Counted from the stretch's first letter, positions 54,029 through 63,574 are shown. The stretch: DNA of 64,000 bases from Zoogloea sp041917255 (GCA_041917255.1 JAYRYA010000010.1:1-64000), one strand, 5' to 3'. Numbers and translations: made by a program. The notes: generated from the letters alone by a model not told the origin.

Positions 54029-55819
54029 TTAAAACAGGGCTTCTTCCAGGGCCAGCACCGACTCGGCGCCATTCACGATGGCGTCGCGGTAGCTGTTGGC
54101 TTCGGGCAGCACGTGTTGGGCAAAGTAGGCGGCGGTGGCCAGCTTGGCCTTGTAGAAGTCGCCGTCGGCCTGATCCAGGCGCTGGGCGGCGATGGCGGCG
54201 GAGCGGGCCATCAGCCAGCCGCCGACCACGATGCCGGTGAGCTTGAGGAAGGGCACCGAGCCGGCGTGGGCGGCCTGCGGGGTTGCGTCGTAGTTGGCGA
54301 GCAGCCAGTTGGTGGCTTCGTCCAGCGCGGCAATGCCGCCACCCAGGGCGTCGGCGATGGCCTTCAGCTGGGTGTTGCCGGAGTTGCGCAGGGCGGTACC
54401 GGTCTCGGCAATGTCGGCGAGGAGCTGCTGCATGCTCTTGCCGCCTTCCTTGGCGGTCTTGCGGCCGATGAGGTCGTTGGCCTGGATCGCGGTGGTGCCT
54501 TCGTAGATGGTGATGATGCGGGCGTCACGCATGTACTGGGCGGCGCCGGTCTCTTCGATGAAACCCATGCCGCCGTGCACCTGCACGCCGTTCCAGGTGA
54601 TGCCCTGGGCGTTCTCGGTGCACCAGCCCTTGACCACCGGGGTCAGCAGCTCGAGGCGGCGCTGGTTGGCGGCGCGCACGTCGGCGTCCGGGTGGCTGTG
54701 GGCGCGGTCCATGCAGCCGGCCACGTAGTAGGCCAGGGCGCGGCCGGCTTCGGTGCGGGACTTCATGTCCATCAGCATGCGGCGCACGTCCGGGTGATGC
54801 AGGATGGGCTTCTTCTCGCCGGACTTGTCGCCGACGATCTTGCCCTGGATGCGGTCGCGGGCGTAGGCCAGCGCGTGCTGGTAGCTGCGCTCGGAGACGC
54901 CCACGCCTTCGAGGCCCACGTTCAGGCGGGCGTGGTTCATCATCGTGAACATGTACTCGAGGCCGCGGTTCGGCTCGCCGACCAGGTAGCCGATCGCACC
55001 GCCCTTGTCGCCGAAGGACATGACGGCGGTGGCGCTGCCGTGGATGCCCATCTTGTGCTCGATGGAGGCGCAGATCAGGTCGTTGCGTTCGCCCAGGCTG
55101 CCGTCGGCATTGACCAGGAACTTCGGCGCGATGAACAGGGAGATGCCCTTCACGCCCGGGGGCGCGTCCGGCAGGCGGGCCAGCACGAGGTGGACGATGT
55201 TCTCGGCCATGTCGTGCTCACCCCAGGTGATGAAGATCTTGGTGCCGGAGATGGCGTAGGAGCCATCGCCACGCGGTTCGGCCTTGCTGCGGATGGCGGC
55301 GAGGTCGGAGCCGGCCTGGGGCTCGGTGAGGTTCATGGTGCCGGTCCACTTGCCGGAGACCATGTTGGGCAGGAAGGTCGCCTTCAGCTCGTCGGAGCCG
55401 TGGTGGGCGATGGCTTCGACCGCGCCAAGGGTGAGCATCTGGCACAGGGAGAACGAGATGCTGGCCGACTTCCACATTTCGAGCACGGCGGTGGACACGG
55501 TGACCGGCAGGCCCTGGCCGCCGAACTCGGTGGAGGCCGGCATGCCGTTCCAGCCGGTCTCGCAGAAGGAGGCATAGGCTTCCTTGAAGCCGTCGGCAGT
55601 GGTCACCACGCCGTTGTTCCACTTGTTGCCCTGCTTGTCGCCGACGGCGTTGAGCGGGTCGACGACTTCGGAGGCGAACTTGCCGGCTTCGTCGAGGATG
55701 GCCTCGACCAGATCGATGGAGACTTCCTCGTTGCCCGGCAGACCGGTGATCTCTTCCAGACCAGCCAGCTCGTTCATGTTGAACAGCATGTCCTTCACGG
55801 GGGCGATATACGTGCTCAT
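54029..55819 (-). CDS. acyl-CoA dehydrogenase (C-terminal extended)
   Basis: A 596-residue acyl-CoA dehydrogenase: N-terminal extension MSTYIAPVKDMLFNM, FAD domain with MNLTEPQAGSDLAAIRSKAE and KIFITWGEHDM, and the C-terminal part with HGGMGFIEETGAAQYMRDARIITIYEGTTAIQANDLIGRK (catalytic Glu in YEGTTAIQ). It carries an additional C-terminal domain (about 465-590) as in the broad DmdC/acyl-CoA dehydrogenase family. It would dehydrogenate acyl-CoA and pass electrons to the ETF. The substrate chain length cannot be determined. It lies between etfA and the ETF-QO gene. Confidence 0.92.
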   Translation of the reverse strand: MSTYIAPVKDMLFNMNELAGLEEITGLPGNEEVSIDLVEAILDEAGKFASEVVDPLNAVGDKQGNKWNNGVVTTADGFKEAYASFCETGWNGMPASTEFGGQGLPVTVSTAVLEMWKSASISFSLCQMLTLGAVEAIAHHGSDELKATFLPNMVSGKWTGTMNLTEPQAGSDLAAIRSKAEPRGDGSYAISGTKIFITWGEHDMAENIVHLVLARLPDAPPGVKGISLFIAPKFLVNADGSLGERNDLICASIEHKMGIHGSATAVMSFGDKGGAIGYLVGEPNRGLEYMFTMMNHARLNVGLEGVGVSERSYQHALAYARDRIQGKIVGDKSGEKKPILHHPDVRRMLMDMKSRTEAGRALAYYVAGCMDRAHSHPDADVRAANQRRLELLTPVVKGWCTENAQGITWNGVQVHGGMGFIEETGAAQYMRDARIITIYEGTTAIQANDLIGRKTAKEGGKSMQQLLADIAETGTALRNSGNTQLKAIADALGGGIAALDEATNWLLANYDATPQAAHAGSVPFLKLTGIVVGGWLMARSAAIAAQRLDQADGDFYKAKLATAAYFAQHVLPEANSYRDAIVNGAESVLALEEALF

Positions 55820-55910
55820 GGTTGTTCCTTGCGAATTCGGTTGAATGCGGCGTCGGATGGCCCTTCGGGGCCTTTGCCCGACGCCGTTGCTTCGATGAGA
55901 TTCCGGGGTG

Positions 55911-55926
55911 TCGGGCTGAAGCCCGA
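55911..55926. repeat. REP-like palindrome 3
   Basis: TCGGGC, TGAA, GCCCGA: 6-bp arms, between etfA and the acyl-CoA dehydrogenase gene, about 10 bp from the etfA stop. Confidence 0.6.
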
Positions 55927-55934
55927 TTACGCGG

Positions 55935-56870
55935 TTACAGCGCCGCGACCAGCTGCGGCACGGTCTCGAACAGATCGGCTACGAGGCCGTAGTCGGCCAC
56001 CTGGAAGATCGGGGCTTCCGGGTCCTTGTTGATCGCCACGATCACCTTGGAATCCTTCATGCCCGCCAGATGCTGGATGGCACCGGAGATGCCGACCGCC
56101 ACGTACAGCTGCGGGGCGACGATCTTGCCGGTCTGGCCGACCTGGTAGTCGTTAGGCACGAAGCCCGCATCCACCGCGGCGCGGGAGGCACCCATGGCGG
56201 CGCCAAGCTTGTCGGCCAGCGGCTCCAGCACGGCGCGGTAGTTGTCGCCGCTGCCCAGGCCACGACCGCCCGAGACGATGATCTTGGCGGCGCCCAGCTC
56301 CGGGCGGGCCGACTTGGTGAGTTCGCGGCCAACGAGCTTGCTCTGGGCGAGTTCGGGGCCGGCAGCGATGGCTTCGACGGCAGCGGAACCGCCTTGGGCG
56401 ACCGCGTCGAAGGCGGTGGTGCGCACGGTGATGACCTTCACCGGATCGGCCGACTTGACGGTGGCCAGCGCGTTGCCGGCGTAGATCGGACGCACGAAGG
56501 TATCGGCGGATTCGACGGCGGTGATGTCGGAGATCTGGGCGACATCCAGCAGCGCGGCGACGCGCGGCAGGACGTTCTTGCCGAAGGTGGTGGCGGGGGC
56601 CAGCACGTGGCTGTAGCCACCGGTCTTGACCACATCGACCAGCAGCGCGGCGAGGTTCTCGGCGCCCTGATCGGCGTAGGCGGCGGCATCGGCCACCTTG
56701 ACCTTGGCGACGCCCGCCAGCTTGGCGGCGGCTTCAGCGGCGGCACCGCAGTTGCTGCCGGCGACCAGCACTTCGATGTCGGCGCCAAGCTTGGCGGCGG
56801 CGGAAACGGTGTTGAGGGTGGCGGCCTTGAGGCCGACGTTGTCGTGTTCGGCAATAACGAGGATGGGCAT
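55935..56870 (-). CDS. etfA: electron transfer flavoprotein alpha subunit
   Basis: A 311-residue ETF alpha subunit. The C-terminal FAD-binding motif is visible in GRGLGSGDNYRAVLEPLADKLGAAMGASRAAVDAGFVPNDYQVGQTGKIVAPQLYVAVGISGAIQHLAGMKDSKVIVAINKD (positions 210-290). It holds FAD and, with EtfB, carries electrons from dehydrogenases to the ETF-quinone oxidoreductase. It follows etfB by 27 bp. Confidence 0.96.
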   Translation of the reverse strand: MPILVIAEHDNVGLKAATLNTVSAAAKLGADIEVLVAGSNCGAAAEAAAKLAGVAKVKVADAAAYADQGAENLAALLVDVVKTGGYSHVLAPATTFGKNVLPRVAALLDVAQISDITAVESADTFVRPIYAGNALATVKSADPVKVITVRTTAFDAVAQGGSAAVEAIAAGPELAQSKLVGRELTKSARPELGAAKIIVSGGRGLGSGDNYRAVLEPLADKLGAAMGASRAAVDAGFVPNDYQVGQTGKIVAPQLYVAVGISGAIQHLAGMKDSKVIVAINKDPEAPIFQVADYGLVADLFETVPQLVAAL

Positions 56871-56897
56871 GTTCTTGTCTCCGTGTTCTTCAGGCGC

Positions 56898-57647
56898 TTA
56901 CAGCACCTTGGCTTCGTTCTTGAGCTTGTCGACCAGCTGGGCCACATCGGCCACCTTGATGCCGGCGCTGCGGGCGGCGGGCTCGACCACCTTGAGGGTG
57001 GTGAGGCGCGGGGTGACATCCACGCCCAGATCGGCCGGCTTGACGGTGTCGAGCGGCTTCTTCTTGGCCTTCATGATGTTGGGGAGCGTGGCGTAGCGCG
57101 GCTCGTTCAGGCGCAGGTCGGTGGTGACGACCGCCGGCAGCGGGAGGGCCAGGGTCTCCAGGCCGCCGTCGATCTCGCGGGTGACGCGCACGCCGTCGCC
57201 GGCCACTTCGACCTTGGAGGCGAAGGTGGCCTGGGGCCAGCCGAGGAGCGCGGCGAGCATCTGGCCGGTCTGGTTGGAGTCGTCGTCGATGGCCTGCTTG
57301 CCGAGGATCACCAGCTTGGGCTGTTCCTTGTCGACGAGGGCCTTGAGCAGCTTGGCGACGGCCAGCGGCTGCAGGTCGGCGTCGGATTCGACCAGGATGC
57401 CCCGGTCGGCGCCGATGGCCATGGCGGTGCGCAGGGTTTCCTGGCACTGGGCGACACCGGCGGAGACAGCCACCACTTCGGTGGCTGTGCCGGCTTCCTT
57501 CAGGCGCACGGCTTCTTCAACGGCGATCTCGTCGAAGGGGTTCATGGCCATCTTGACGTTGGCCAGCTCGACGCCGCTCTGGTCGGCCTTGACGCGGATC
57601 TTGACGTTGTAATCGACGACCCGCTTGATGGGTACGAGAATCTTCAT
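56898..57647 (-). CDS. etfB: electron transfer flavoprotein beta subunit
   Basis: A 249-residue ETF beta subunit with MKILVPIKRVVDYNVKIRVK at the N-terminus, the NPFDEIAVEEAVRLKE segment, the AMP-binding loop region and the recognition loop LALPLPAVVTTDLRLNEPRYATLPNIMKAKKKPLD. ATG 57647 is the conserved start. It is the first gene of the etfB-etfA-acd-etfQO-DUF485-actP run and is divergent from the PAS hybrid kinase gene. Confidence 0.96.
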   Translation of the reverse strand: MKILVPIKRVVDYNVKIRVKADQSGVELANVKMAMNPFDEIAVEEAVRLKEAGTATEVVAVSAGVAQCQETLRTAMAIGADRGILVESDADLQPLAVAKLLKALVDKEQPKLVILGKQAIDDDSNQTGQMLAALLGWPQATFASKVEVAGDGVRVTREIDGGLETLALPLPAVVTTDLRLNEPRYATLPNIMKAKKKPLDTVKPADLGVDVTPRLTTLKVVEPAARSAGIKVADVAQLVDKLKNEAKVL

Positions 57648-57836
57648 GGGAACCTGTCTCCGTTCTTGTGCTCGCGCGCTCGCGCTGAATCTCCTGGCCG
57701 GACTGCCGAGGATCGGATGAAAGGTTCGCAAACAAACTTGTCGGAAGTTTCGTGAAAATGTACTCAATCATGTCCGGTGCTTCGGGGCGGCCGGACGCTG
57801 GCTAGAATCAGAAAAAGTGATTGAAGCGGAGCTGCG

Positions 57837-59897
57837 ATGAGCGGGCAACAGATGGATGGGGGAAACGATCGGGGCGCCGACACGCCGCCGTCCTTCGACC
57901 GGCGTTACCGGGAGATGCTGGGCGCGGGGCTGGATCTCCTCGACCAGGGCGTCACCGTGTTCGATGAAGACCTGCGGATGGTCGCCTGGAATACGACATT
58001 CCTGCGGCTGCTGGATTTTCCCGAGTTCCTGGCCCGACCCGGCGTCAATTTCGAGGATTTCATCCGCTACAACGCCGAGCGGGGCGACTATGGCCCGGGC
58101 GATCCTGCGGCGCAGGTGTCCGAGCGGGTCGCCCGTGCCCGCAGCTTCCAGCCCCATGTCACCGAGCGGGTGCGGCCCAACGGGCAGATCCTGTCGATCC
58201 GAGGCTTTCCGCTGCCGCATCAGGGCTTCATCACCGTCTATACCGACATCACCGGCCAACGCCACAGCCAGGAACAGATCGCCCGCCACCAGGCCGAGCT
58301 GGAAGAGCACATCCGTCTGCGCACCGAGGCGCTGACCCGCGCCAACGCCGAACTCACCGCGGCCATCGAGTCCAACAAGGCCATCACCGGCGCGCTGCGT
58401 CGCAGCGAGCAGCGCCTGCGTGAGATCACCGACGCGATCCCGGCCGCGGTGGCGTACTTTGACCATGACTGGACCTACCGCTACGCCAACAAGGGTTACG
58501 CCGAGTGGTTCGGCTGGTCGGCGCCGGAGATCGAGGGCCGGCAGATTCGCGACGTGGTGGGGCAGGAGGTCTTCGCCATCGTTTCGCCTTACGTATCCCG
58601 GGCGCTGGCGGGTGAGCGGGTGTCGTACGAATACACCCTCACCGGCCGTGACGGCACGCCCGCCCAGGCCCGCAGCACTTTGGTGCCCGACATCGCCGAT
58701 GGCGAGGTGATCGGCTGCTACGTGCATTCGGTGGATGTCACCGAGAGCCGGCGCACCCAGGCCGCGTTGGCCCAGGCCCAGAAGATGGAGGCCATCGGCC
58801 AGCTCACCGGCGGGCTCGCCCACGACTTCAACAACATGCTCACGGTGGTGATCGGCAACCTGGTGGCCCTGAAGGAAAACCACCCCAACGACCCGCTCAC
58901 CGAAAATTTCGTCGAGCCCGCCATGCACGCCGCCAACCGGGGCGCCGAGCTGATCCGCCGGCTCCTTGGCTTTGCCCGCCGCCAGCCGCTGGAGCCGCGC
59001 CCGGTGGAGGTGAATGAGCTGATCCTGGGTATGTCGAAGCTGATCCGTCGCTCGCTGCCGGGCACCATTGCGGTCAGCACTGCCAGCCGCGAGCCGTGTC
59101 TGGTGGCGATGGTCGATGCCCACCAGCTCGAAAACGCACTCCTCAACCTCGCCCTCAACGCCCGCGATGCGATGCCCAACGGCGGCGAGCTGCGCATCGA
59201 GTCGTCGCTGGAACACCTCAACGTGCACGCCGCGGCCGATCTGGAAGTGCCCCCCGGCGACTACGTGCAGATCGCCGTCACCGACAACGGCATGGGCATG
59301 GACGGTAGCACCCTGGCGCGGGTCTTCGAGCCCTTCTTCACCACCAAGCAGTTCGGCATGGGTAGTGGGTTGGGAATGTCGATGGTGTATGGCTTCGTCA
59401 AACAGTCGGGCGGCGGGGTGCGCATCCGCAGTCGGCAGGCGCGCGGCACCACGGTGGCGCTGCTGCTACCCTGGCTGGCCGAAGCCGAGCAGCCCGAGGG
59501 CTTGCCGGTGGGAGGCGAGGTGGCCGAAACGGATCTGGCCGGCAAGCTGGTTCTGCTGGCCGAGGACGACGTGGATGTGCGCACCGTGGTGCGGATGCAG
59601 CTTTCCGAACTGGGCTGTGCGGTGGTCGAGGCCGAGAACGGTGCCGAGGCCGCCGACATGGTCGAGAACATTCCGGCCATCGCGCTGGTGATCTCCGATG
59701 TGGTGATGCCCGGCGCGATGGACGGCAGGGCGCTGGCGCGTTTCGTGCGGCGTTTCAGGCCCGATCTGCCGGTGGTGCTGATGAGCGGCTTCGCCGAATC
59801 CCAGCACGAGCTGGGGATGGACACCGATCTGCCGCTCCTCGCCAAACCTTTCTCGCGAGACAAGTTGCTGGCCGCCTTGCGTCCGCTCGCGGCTTGA
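57837..59897 (+). CDS. PAS-domain hybrid histidine kinase with receiver
   Basis: A 686-residue cytoplasmic hybrid kinase: a PAS-7-type domain (about 20-145), a coiled-coil linker (about 145-190), a second PAS (about 190-310), HisKA with GGLAHDFNNMLTVVIG (His about 329), HATPase_c with GSGLGMSMVYGF, and a C-terminal receiver (VISDVVMPGAMDG, Asp about 621). There is no membrane helix or HPt. It lies 16 bp upstream of an OmpR-type regulator, which is likely to be its output. Confidence 0.92.
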   Translation: MSGQQMDGGNDRGADTPPSFDRRYREMLGAGLDLLDQGVTVFDEDLRMVAWNTTFLRLLDFPEFLARPGVNFEDFIRYNAERGDYGPGDPAAQVSERVARARSFQPHVTERVRPNGQILSIRGFPLPHQGFITVYTDITGQRHSQEQIARHQAELEEHIRLRTEALTRANAELTAAIESNKAITGALRRSEQRLREITDAIPAAVAYFDHDWTYRYANKGYAEWFGWSAPEIEGRQIRDVVGQEVFAIVSPYVSRALAGERVSYEYTLTGRDGTPAQARSTLVPDIADGEVIGCYVHSVDVTESRRTQAALAQAQKMEAIGQLTGGLAHDFNNMLTVVIGNLVALKENHPNDPLTENFVEPAMHAANRGAELIRRLLGFARRQPLEPRPVEVNELILGMSKLIRRSLPGTIAVSTASREPCLVAMVDAHQLENALLNLALNARDAMPNGGELRIESSLEHLNVHAAADLEVPPGDYVQIAVTDNGMGMDGSTLARVFEPFFTTKQFGMGSGLGMSMVYGFVKQSGGGVRIRSRQARGTTVALLLPWLAEAEQPEGLPVGGEVAETDLAGKLVLLAEDDVDVRTVVRMQLSELGCAVVEAENGAEAADMVENIPAIALVISDVVMPGAMDGRALARFVRRFRPDLPVVLMSGFAESQHELGMDTDLPLLAKPFSRDKLLAALRPLAA

Positions 59898-59913
59898 GCG
59901 AAGCTCTCCCATC

Positions 59914-60633
59914 ATGGCCCAGACCCGCAAACCCGAGCTGATCTACGTCGTCGAGGACGAAGCGGCCATCGCGCGCCTGATCGCCGATACCCTCGAGAAG
60001 TTCAGTTTCCGCACCGAGCTGTTCCGAACCGCGGAGGCCTTTTTTCATGGGCTTCGCCATCAGGTGCCCGATCTGGTGGTGCTTGATCTGGGCCTGCCCG
60101 ACATGGATGGCATGACGGTGCTCCAGCAACTGCGACGCAAGCACAGCTGCGGGCTGCTGGTGGTCACCGGCCGGGCCGACACCCACGACCGGGTGATGGG
60201 GCTGGAGCTTGGTGCCGATGACTACGTGGTCAAGCCCTTCGAGCCCCGCGAGCTGATCGCCCGGGTGCGTTCGATCCTGCGTCGCTACCCGGGGCAGGTC
60301 ACCCTGCCGGCCGATCCGGCCCAGCGGGTGGCCGAGTTTGCCGGCTGGCGGTTCGAGCCGGGCAGCAATACGCTGGTCAGCCCCGGCGGTCAGCAGGACA
60401 CCCTCAGCACCGCGGAGGCGCAGCTCCTTGGCGTGCTGCTCACCCACCCCAACCATATCCTGACCCGCGAGCAGTTGCTCGAAGGGCGTGACGTGTCCGC
60501 GCTGGATCGCAGCATCGATCTGCGCATCTCGCGCCTGCGTCGGCGCTTCGAGGAAAACCCCCAGCACGCCAAGCTCATCAAGACGGTGTACGGCGCTGGT
60601 TACCTGCTGGCGGCTACGGTCACCTGGACGTAA
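59914..60633 (+). CDS. OmpR/PhoB-family response regulator
   Basis: A 239-residue regulator with a receiver (LVVLDLGLPDMDG, Asp58; Lys in VVKPFEP) and a winged-helix output (about 140-235: LSTAEAQLLGVLLTHPNHILTREQLLEG, SIDLRISRLRRRFEENPQ, IKTVYGAGYLL). It is 16 bp downstream of the PAS hybrid kinase and probably forms a two-component system with it. Targets are unknown. Confidence 0.93.
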   Translation: MAQTRKPELIYVVEDEAAIARLIADTLEKFSFRTELFRTAEAFFHGLRHQVPDLVVLDLGLPDMDGMTVLQQLRRKHSCGLLVVTGRADTHDRVMGLELGADDYVVKPFEPRELIARVRSILRRYPGQVTLPADPAQRVAEFAGWRFEPGSNTLVSPGGQQDTLSTAEAQLLGVLLTHPNHILTREQLLEGRDVSALDRSIDLRISRLRRRFEENPQHAKLIKTVYGAGYLLAATVTWT

Positions 60634-60642
60634 ACAGACGCA

Positions 60643-60671
60643 GGCCGGATCGCCTCGCGGCAGATCCGGCC
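60643..60671. terminator. hairpin between convergent genes
   Basis: GGCCGGATC (60643-60651), 11-nt loop, GATCCGGCC (60663-60671). A perfect 9-bp stem without a clear T-tail on either strand; may act as a bidirectional terminator. Confidence 0.5.
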
Positions 60672-60690
60672 CGTGACTACTTGCCGGCGT

Positions 60691-60990
60691 TCAGCGTCGC
60701 TGGGCTACCACGTCGATGGTGCGGCCGTCGTCGGCAAAGCCGCGCTTGAGGTCGGCCGGCAGGCGGCTCACCAGCCAGGCGATCACCAGCGGGATCAGCA
60801 CCAAATCATCCACCAGCCCGATCACCGGCAGCACGTCGGGGATCAGGTCGATCGGCGACAGCAGGTACAGCCCGATCAGCGCCACCGAGGGCACCAGCCA
60901 GGCCGGCCGCGCCGGGTGGCGCAGGGCGTACCACAGGATGCGCGCGTCCTTGCGGATGAGGGCATACAAGGCGGTGAATTTCTTGAACAT
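60691..60990 (-). CDS. DUF1232 (YkvA) membrane protein
   Basis: A 99-residue protein with the DUF1232 core VALIGLYLLSPIDLIPDVLPVIGLVDDLVLIPLVIAW, in which the PxDLIPD motif is diagnostic, and a basic N-terminus. DUF1232 proteins are small membrane-associated proteins of unknown function. ATG 60990 is the natural start. It converges on the response regulator and is divergent from the PCuAC gene. Confidence 0.88.
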   Translation of the reverse strand: MFKKFTALYALIRKDARILWYALRHPARPAWLVPSVALIGLYLLSPIDLIPDVLPVIGLVDDLVLIPLVIAWLVSRLPADLKRGFADDGRTIDVVAQRR

Positions 60991-61209
60991 GGCGGTGGTT
61001 CCTTCATGGTGGATGGCGTTTTCTATGATCCTTGCTCTACCGCCGGGGTGCCGGGGGTGTTGTAAGCGGATGTAATCTCGGCCCCGGACGGATACATCCC
61101 GAAAAGACCAGGAAGAATCGTGCGGCAAAAGGTCGCATGGCGGGCACGTCGACTGCCGCGCCGGGCCCGCCCGCGTTAAGCTCGGGGCGTTCATTCCAAG
61201 GAGTCCTCC

Positions 61210-61695
61210 GTGAAGCTTTCCGCCCTGATCGCCCGTTCTGCCTGCCTTGCCCTGGCCGGCTTGTGTGCCACCGCTGCCTTTGCCGCGGATATCCAGGTGG
61301 CCAACCCGTGGGTGCGCGGCACCGTTGCGGCCCAGAAGGCGACCGGCGCCTTCATGCAGATCACCAGCAAGGACGGCGTGAGCCTGGTGGGCGTGGAGAG
61401 CCCGGCCGCCAACATCGTCGAACTGCACGAGATGGTGATGGCCGACAACGTGATGAAGATGCGCGCCGTGCCGCGCCTCGACATCAAGCCCGGCCAGCTG
61501 GTGGAGCTCAAGCCCGGCAGTTACCACGTGATGCTGATCGACCTCAAGAAGCCCCTCGCCAAGGGCGACGTGGTGCCCATCACCCTCAAGGTAGAAGGCA
61601 AGGACCAGAAACTCGAGCGTGTCGAGGTGAAGGCCGAGGTACGTGACCTGACCGCTGCCGCCCCAATGCCGATGGACCACAAGCACCACCACTGA
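61210..61695 (+). CDS. copper chaperone PCuAC
   Basis: A 161-residue periplasmic protein: signal peptide (1-25, ending AAFA), then the PCuAC fold with the copper-binding signature H(M)x10Mx21HxM exactly preserved (ELHEMVMADNVMKM...YHVM). The C-terminal DHKHHH tail may add copper binding. PCuAC delivers Cu(I) to cytochrome oxidase. The start is GTG 61210 with an AAGGAG site. It precedes an ArsP-like permease by about 90 bp; no senC/sco gene is adjacent. Confidence 0.92.
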   Translation: MKLSALIARSACLALAGLCATAAFAADIQVANPWVRGTVAAQKATGAFMQITSKDGVSLVGVESPAANIVELHEMVMADNVMKMRAVPRLDIKPGQLVELKPGSYHVMLIDLKKPLAKGDVVPITLKVEGKDQKLERVEVKAEVRDLTAAAPMPMDHKHHH

Positions 61696-61783
61696 ACGGT
61701 GCTTGCGGCGTATCAAAGCGCCGGCGGCGGATCGGGTCTAGAGTGGTTTCATCACGTTCCGCCCCGTTGGGGCCGGAGGCCGT

Positions 61784-63244
61784 ATGGATCTGCTCTCCGA
61801 ATGGCTGCTGCCGGTGTTGCGCGGTGGTGCAGGCAATCTGGCCGCCTACCTCGCCGCCCATGTGCTGCTGTGCCTGCTGCCGGCCTTCTTCATCGCCGGC
61901 GCCATGTCGGCGCTGATTCCCCAGCAGACCGTCACCCGATTTCTCGGGCGCAATTCTCCCCGTCATGTTTCCTATCCCGCCGCAGCGGCCGCGGGATCGC
62001 TGCTGGCGGTGTGCTCGTGCACCATCGTTCCGCTGTTTGCCGGCATCTATAAAAAAGGCGCCGGGCTGGGACCGGCGATCACCTTCCTCTTCTTCGCGCC
62101 GGCGGCCAACATCCTGGCGCTGGTGTACACCGGCGGGGTGATCGGGGTCGATCTGGCCGGGGCGCGCTTCGTGCTGTCGTTGGTCTTCGGGATCGGCATC
62201 GGGCTCATCATGGCGCTGCTGTTCCGGGCTGACGACGCCGCCCACGAGCAGGCTGGCAGCGCGATGTTCGCCGCCGGCAGCGAGGGCGTCGGGCCCGTGG
62301 CCGGGTGGTTCCTCGGGCTGTGGGTGGCGCTGCTGCTGGCGGGCACCCTCAAGCTCGGCTTCCTCACCGGTACCTGGTTTCATCTGGATCTGCCGCTGCC
62401 CGCGGCGTCCGGTTGGCAGGTCTGGCTCAACCGGCTGGTGCCGTTCGACGCCAGCCGCGGCGAGGAGGGCGTGTCGGTGCAGGGCGTGATGCTGATCGCC
62501 CTGCTGGGGGCCATCGGCTTCACCGCCTGGCGCGGGCTGGAGAACATCCAGGACGGCGTGACCGGCTGGACCCGGGCCAGCCTTGGGTTGGTGTGGGCCA
62601 CGCTGCTGCTGGCGGCGCTGGCGATCCGCCCTGCCGAGGGTGCGCTGCAGATTGGCTTCACCGGCAAGTTCTTCGGCGTGGCGGCGTGCCTCGCGGCGAT
62701 CCACATGCTGGCCTGGCGCCGGCTCGAGCGGCAGGCGCTGCAGGACTGGCTGTGGGAATCCTGGCGTTTCGTGAAGCAGATCTTCCCGCTGCTGGTGGTG
62801 GGTGTGTTTATCGTCGGCATGGTGCGGGTGGTGGTGAAGCCCGAGTGGATCGAGGCGGTGGCCGGCAGCAACTCGGTGCTCGGCAACCTGACCGGGGTGG
62901 CTTTCGGGGTGTTCATGTACTTCCCGACCCTCGTCGAGGTGCCCATTGCCCGGATGTTCCTCGACCTGGGGATGCACCGCGGGCCGCTGCTGGCCTACCT
63001 GATGTCCGACCCGGAGCTGTCGCTGCAGAGCATCCTCATCATCTCGGCGATCATCGGCCGGACCAAGACCGCGGCCTATGTAGGGCTGGTGGCGCTGTTC
63101 AGCGCGGTGGCCGGCTTCACCTACGGGGTATGGGTGGATGGCCTGCCGCTGGGCCTGATCGTGCTGGGGCTGGCGGCCTTCATCGGCGCGCTGGCCATCC
63201 TCCTGGCGGTGGTGAACCGCCGTAACGTGCTGAAAGGAGCCTGA
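61784..63244 (+). CDS. arsP: ArsP-like permease (DUF318 family)
   Basis: A 486-residue membrane protein with about 10-12 helices and the DUF318/ArsP signature AAAAGSLLAVCSCTIVPLFAGIYKKGAGLGPAITFLFFAPA. The paired Cys in CSC are part of the conserved core. ArsP homologues export trivalent organoarsenicals; other members move unknown substrates. The gene starts at ATG 61784 behind a GGAGG. A small thioredoxin-like gene follows after 2 bp, a pairing often seen in this family. Confidence 0.85.
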   Translation: MDLLSEWLLPVLRGGAGNLAAYLAAHVLLCLLPAFFIAGAMSALIPQQTVTRFLGRNSPRHVSYPAAAAAGSLLAVCSCTIVPLFAGIYKKGAGLGPAITFLFFAPAANILALVYTGGVIGVDLAGARFVLSLVFGIGIGLIMALLFRADDAAHEQAGSAMFAAGSEGVGPVAGWFLGLWVALLLAGTLKLGFLTGTWFHLDLPLPAASGWQVWLNRLVPFDASRGEEGVSVQGVMLIALLGAIGFTAWRGLENIQDGVTGWTRASLGLVWATLLLAALAIRPAEGALQIGFTGKFFGVAACLAAIHMLAWRRLERQALQDWLWESWRFVKQIFPLLVVGVFIVGMVRVVVKPEWIEAVAGSNSVLGNLTGVAFGVFMYFPTLVEVPIARMFLDLGMHRGPLLAYLMSDPELSLQSILIISAIIGRTKTAAYVGLVALFSAVAGFTYGVWVDGLPLGLIVLGLAAFIGALAILLAVVNRRNVLKGA

Positions 63245-63246
63245 TC

Positions 63247-63492
63247 GTGCTGGATATCAAGGTGCTGGGGCCGGGCTGTGCCAACTGCCGCAAGCTGGAG
63301 GAGATCGCCCGCGCGGCGGTGGCCGAGTTGGGCGTCGAGGCGCAGATCGAGAAGATCACCGACACGGAGGCGATCCTCGCCTGGGATGTGCTGAAGACGC
63401 CGGGGCTGGTGGTCAATGGCAAGCTGGTGTCGTCGGGGCGGATACCCGCGCCGGGCAGCGTTCTGGAGTGGCTCCGAGGGGCGCTCGGCTAG
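63247..63492 (+). CDS. small thioredoxin-like redox protein (TM0996-type)
   Basis: An 81-residue thioredoxin-fold protein with the CxxC centre in LGPGCANCRKLEE and the cis-Pro segment KTPGLVVNGKLVSSG. It lacks the N-terminal strand of full thioredoxins. The start is GTG 63247, immediately downstream of the ArsP-like permease, with which it is likely to work in redox or metalloid handling. Function is inferred from context. Confidence 0.88.
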   Translation: MLDIKVLGPGCANCRKLEEIARAAVAELGVEAQIEKITDTEAILAWDVLKTPGLVVNGKLVSSGRIPAPGSVLEWLRGALG

Positions 63493-63574
63493 CTGCCTGA
63501 AAGGCCATCGTCTCGTGGTGAGGGGGGGCTTGCCGGTAAGATGCATGCATGACATTTTGGTTATGGAGTTGCAG

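Noticed and set aside
55861..55890. Short hairpin GGCCCTTCGGGGCC before etfA as terminator
   Set aside because: Imperfect and without T-tail on either strand.
53924..57755. Long plus-strand frames over the acyl-CoA dehydrogenase and etf genes
   Set aside because: Antisense to strongly recognised proteins; lacks motifs.
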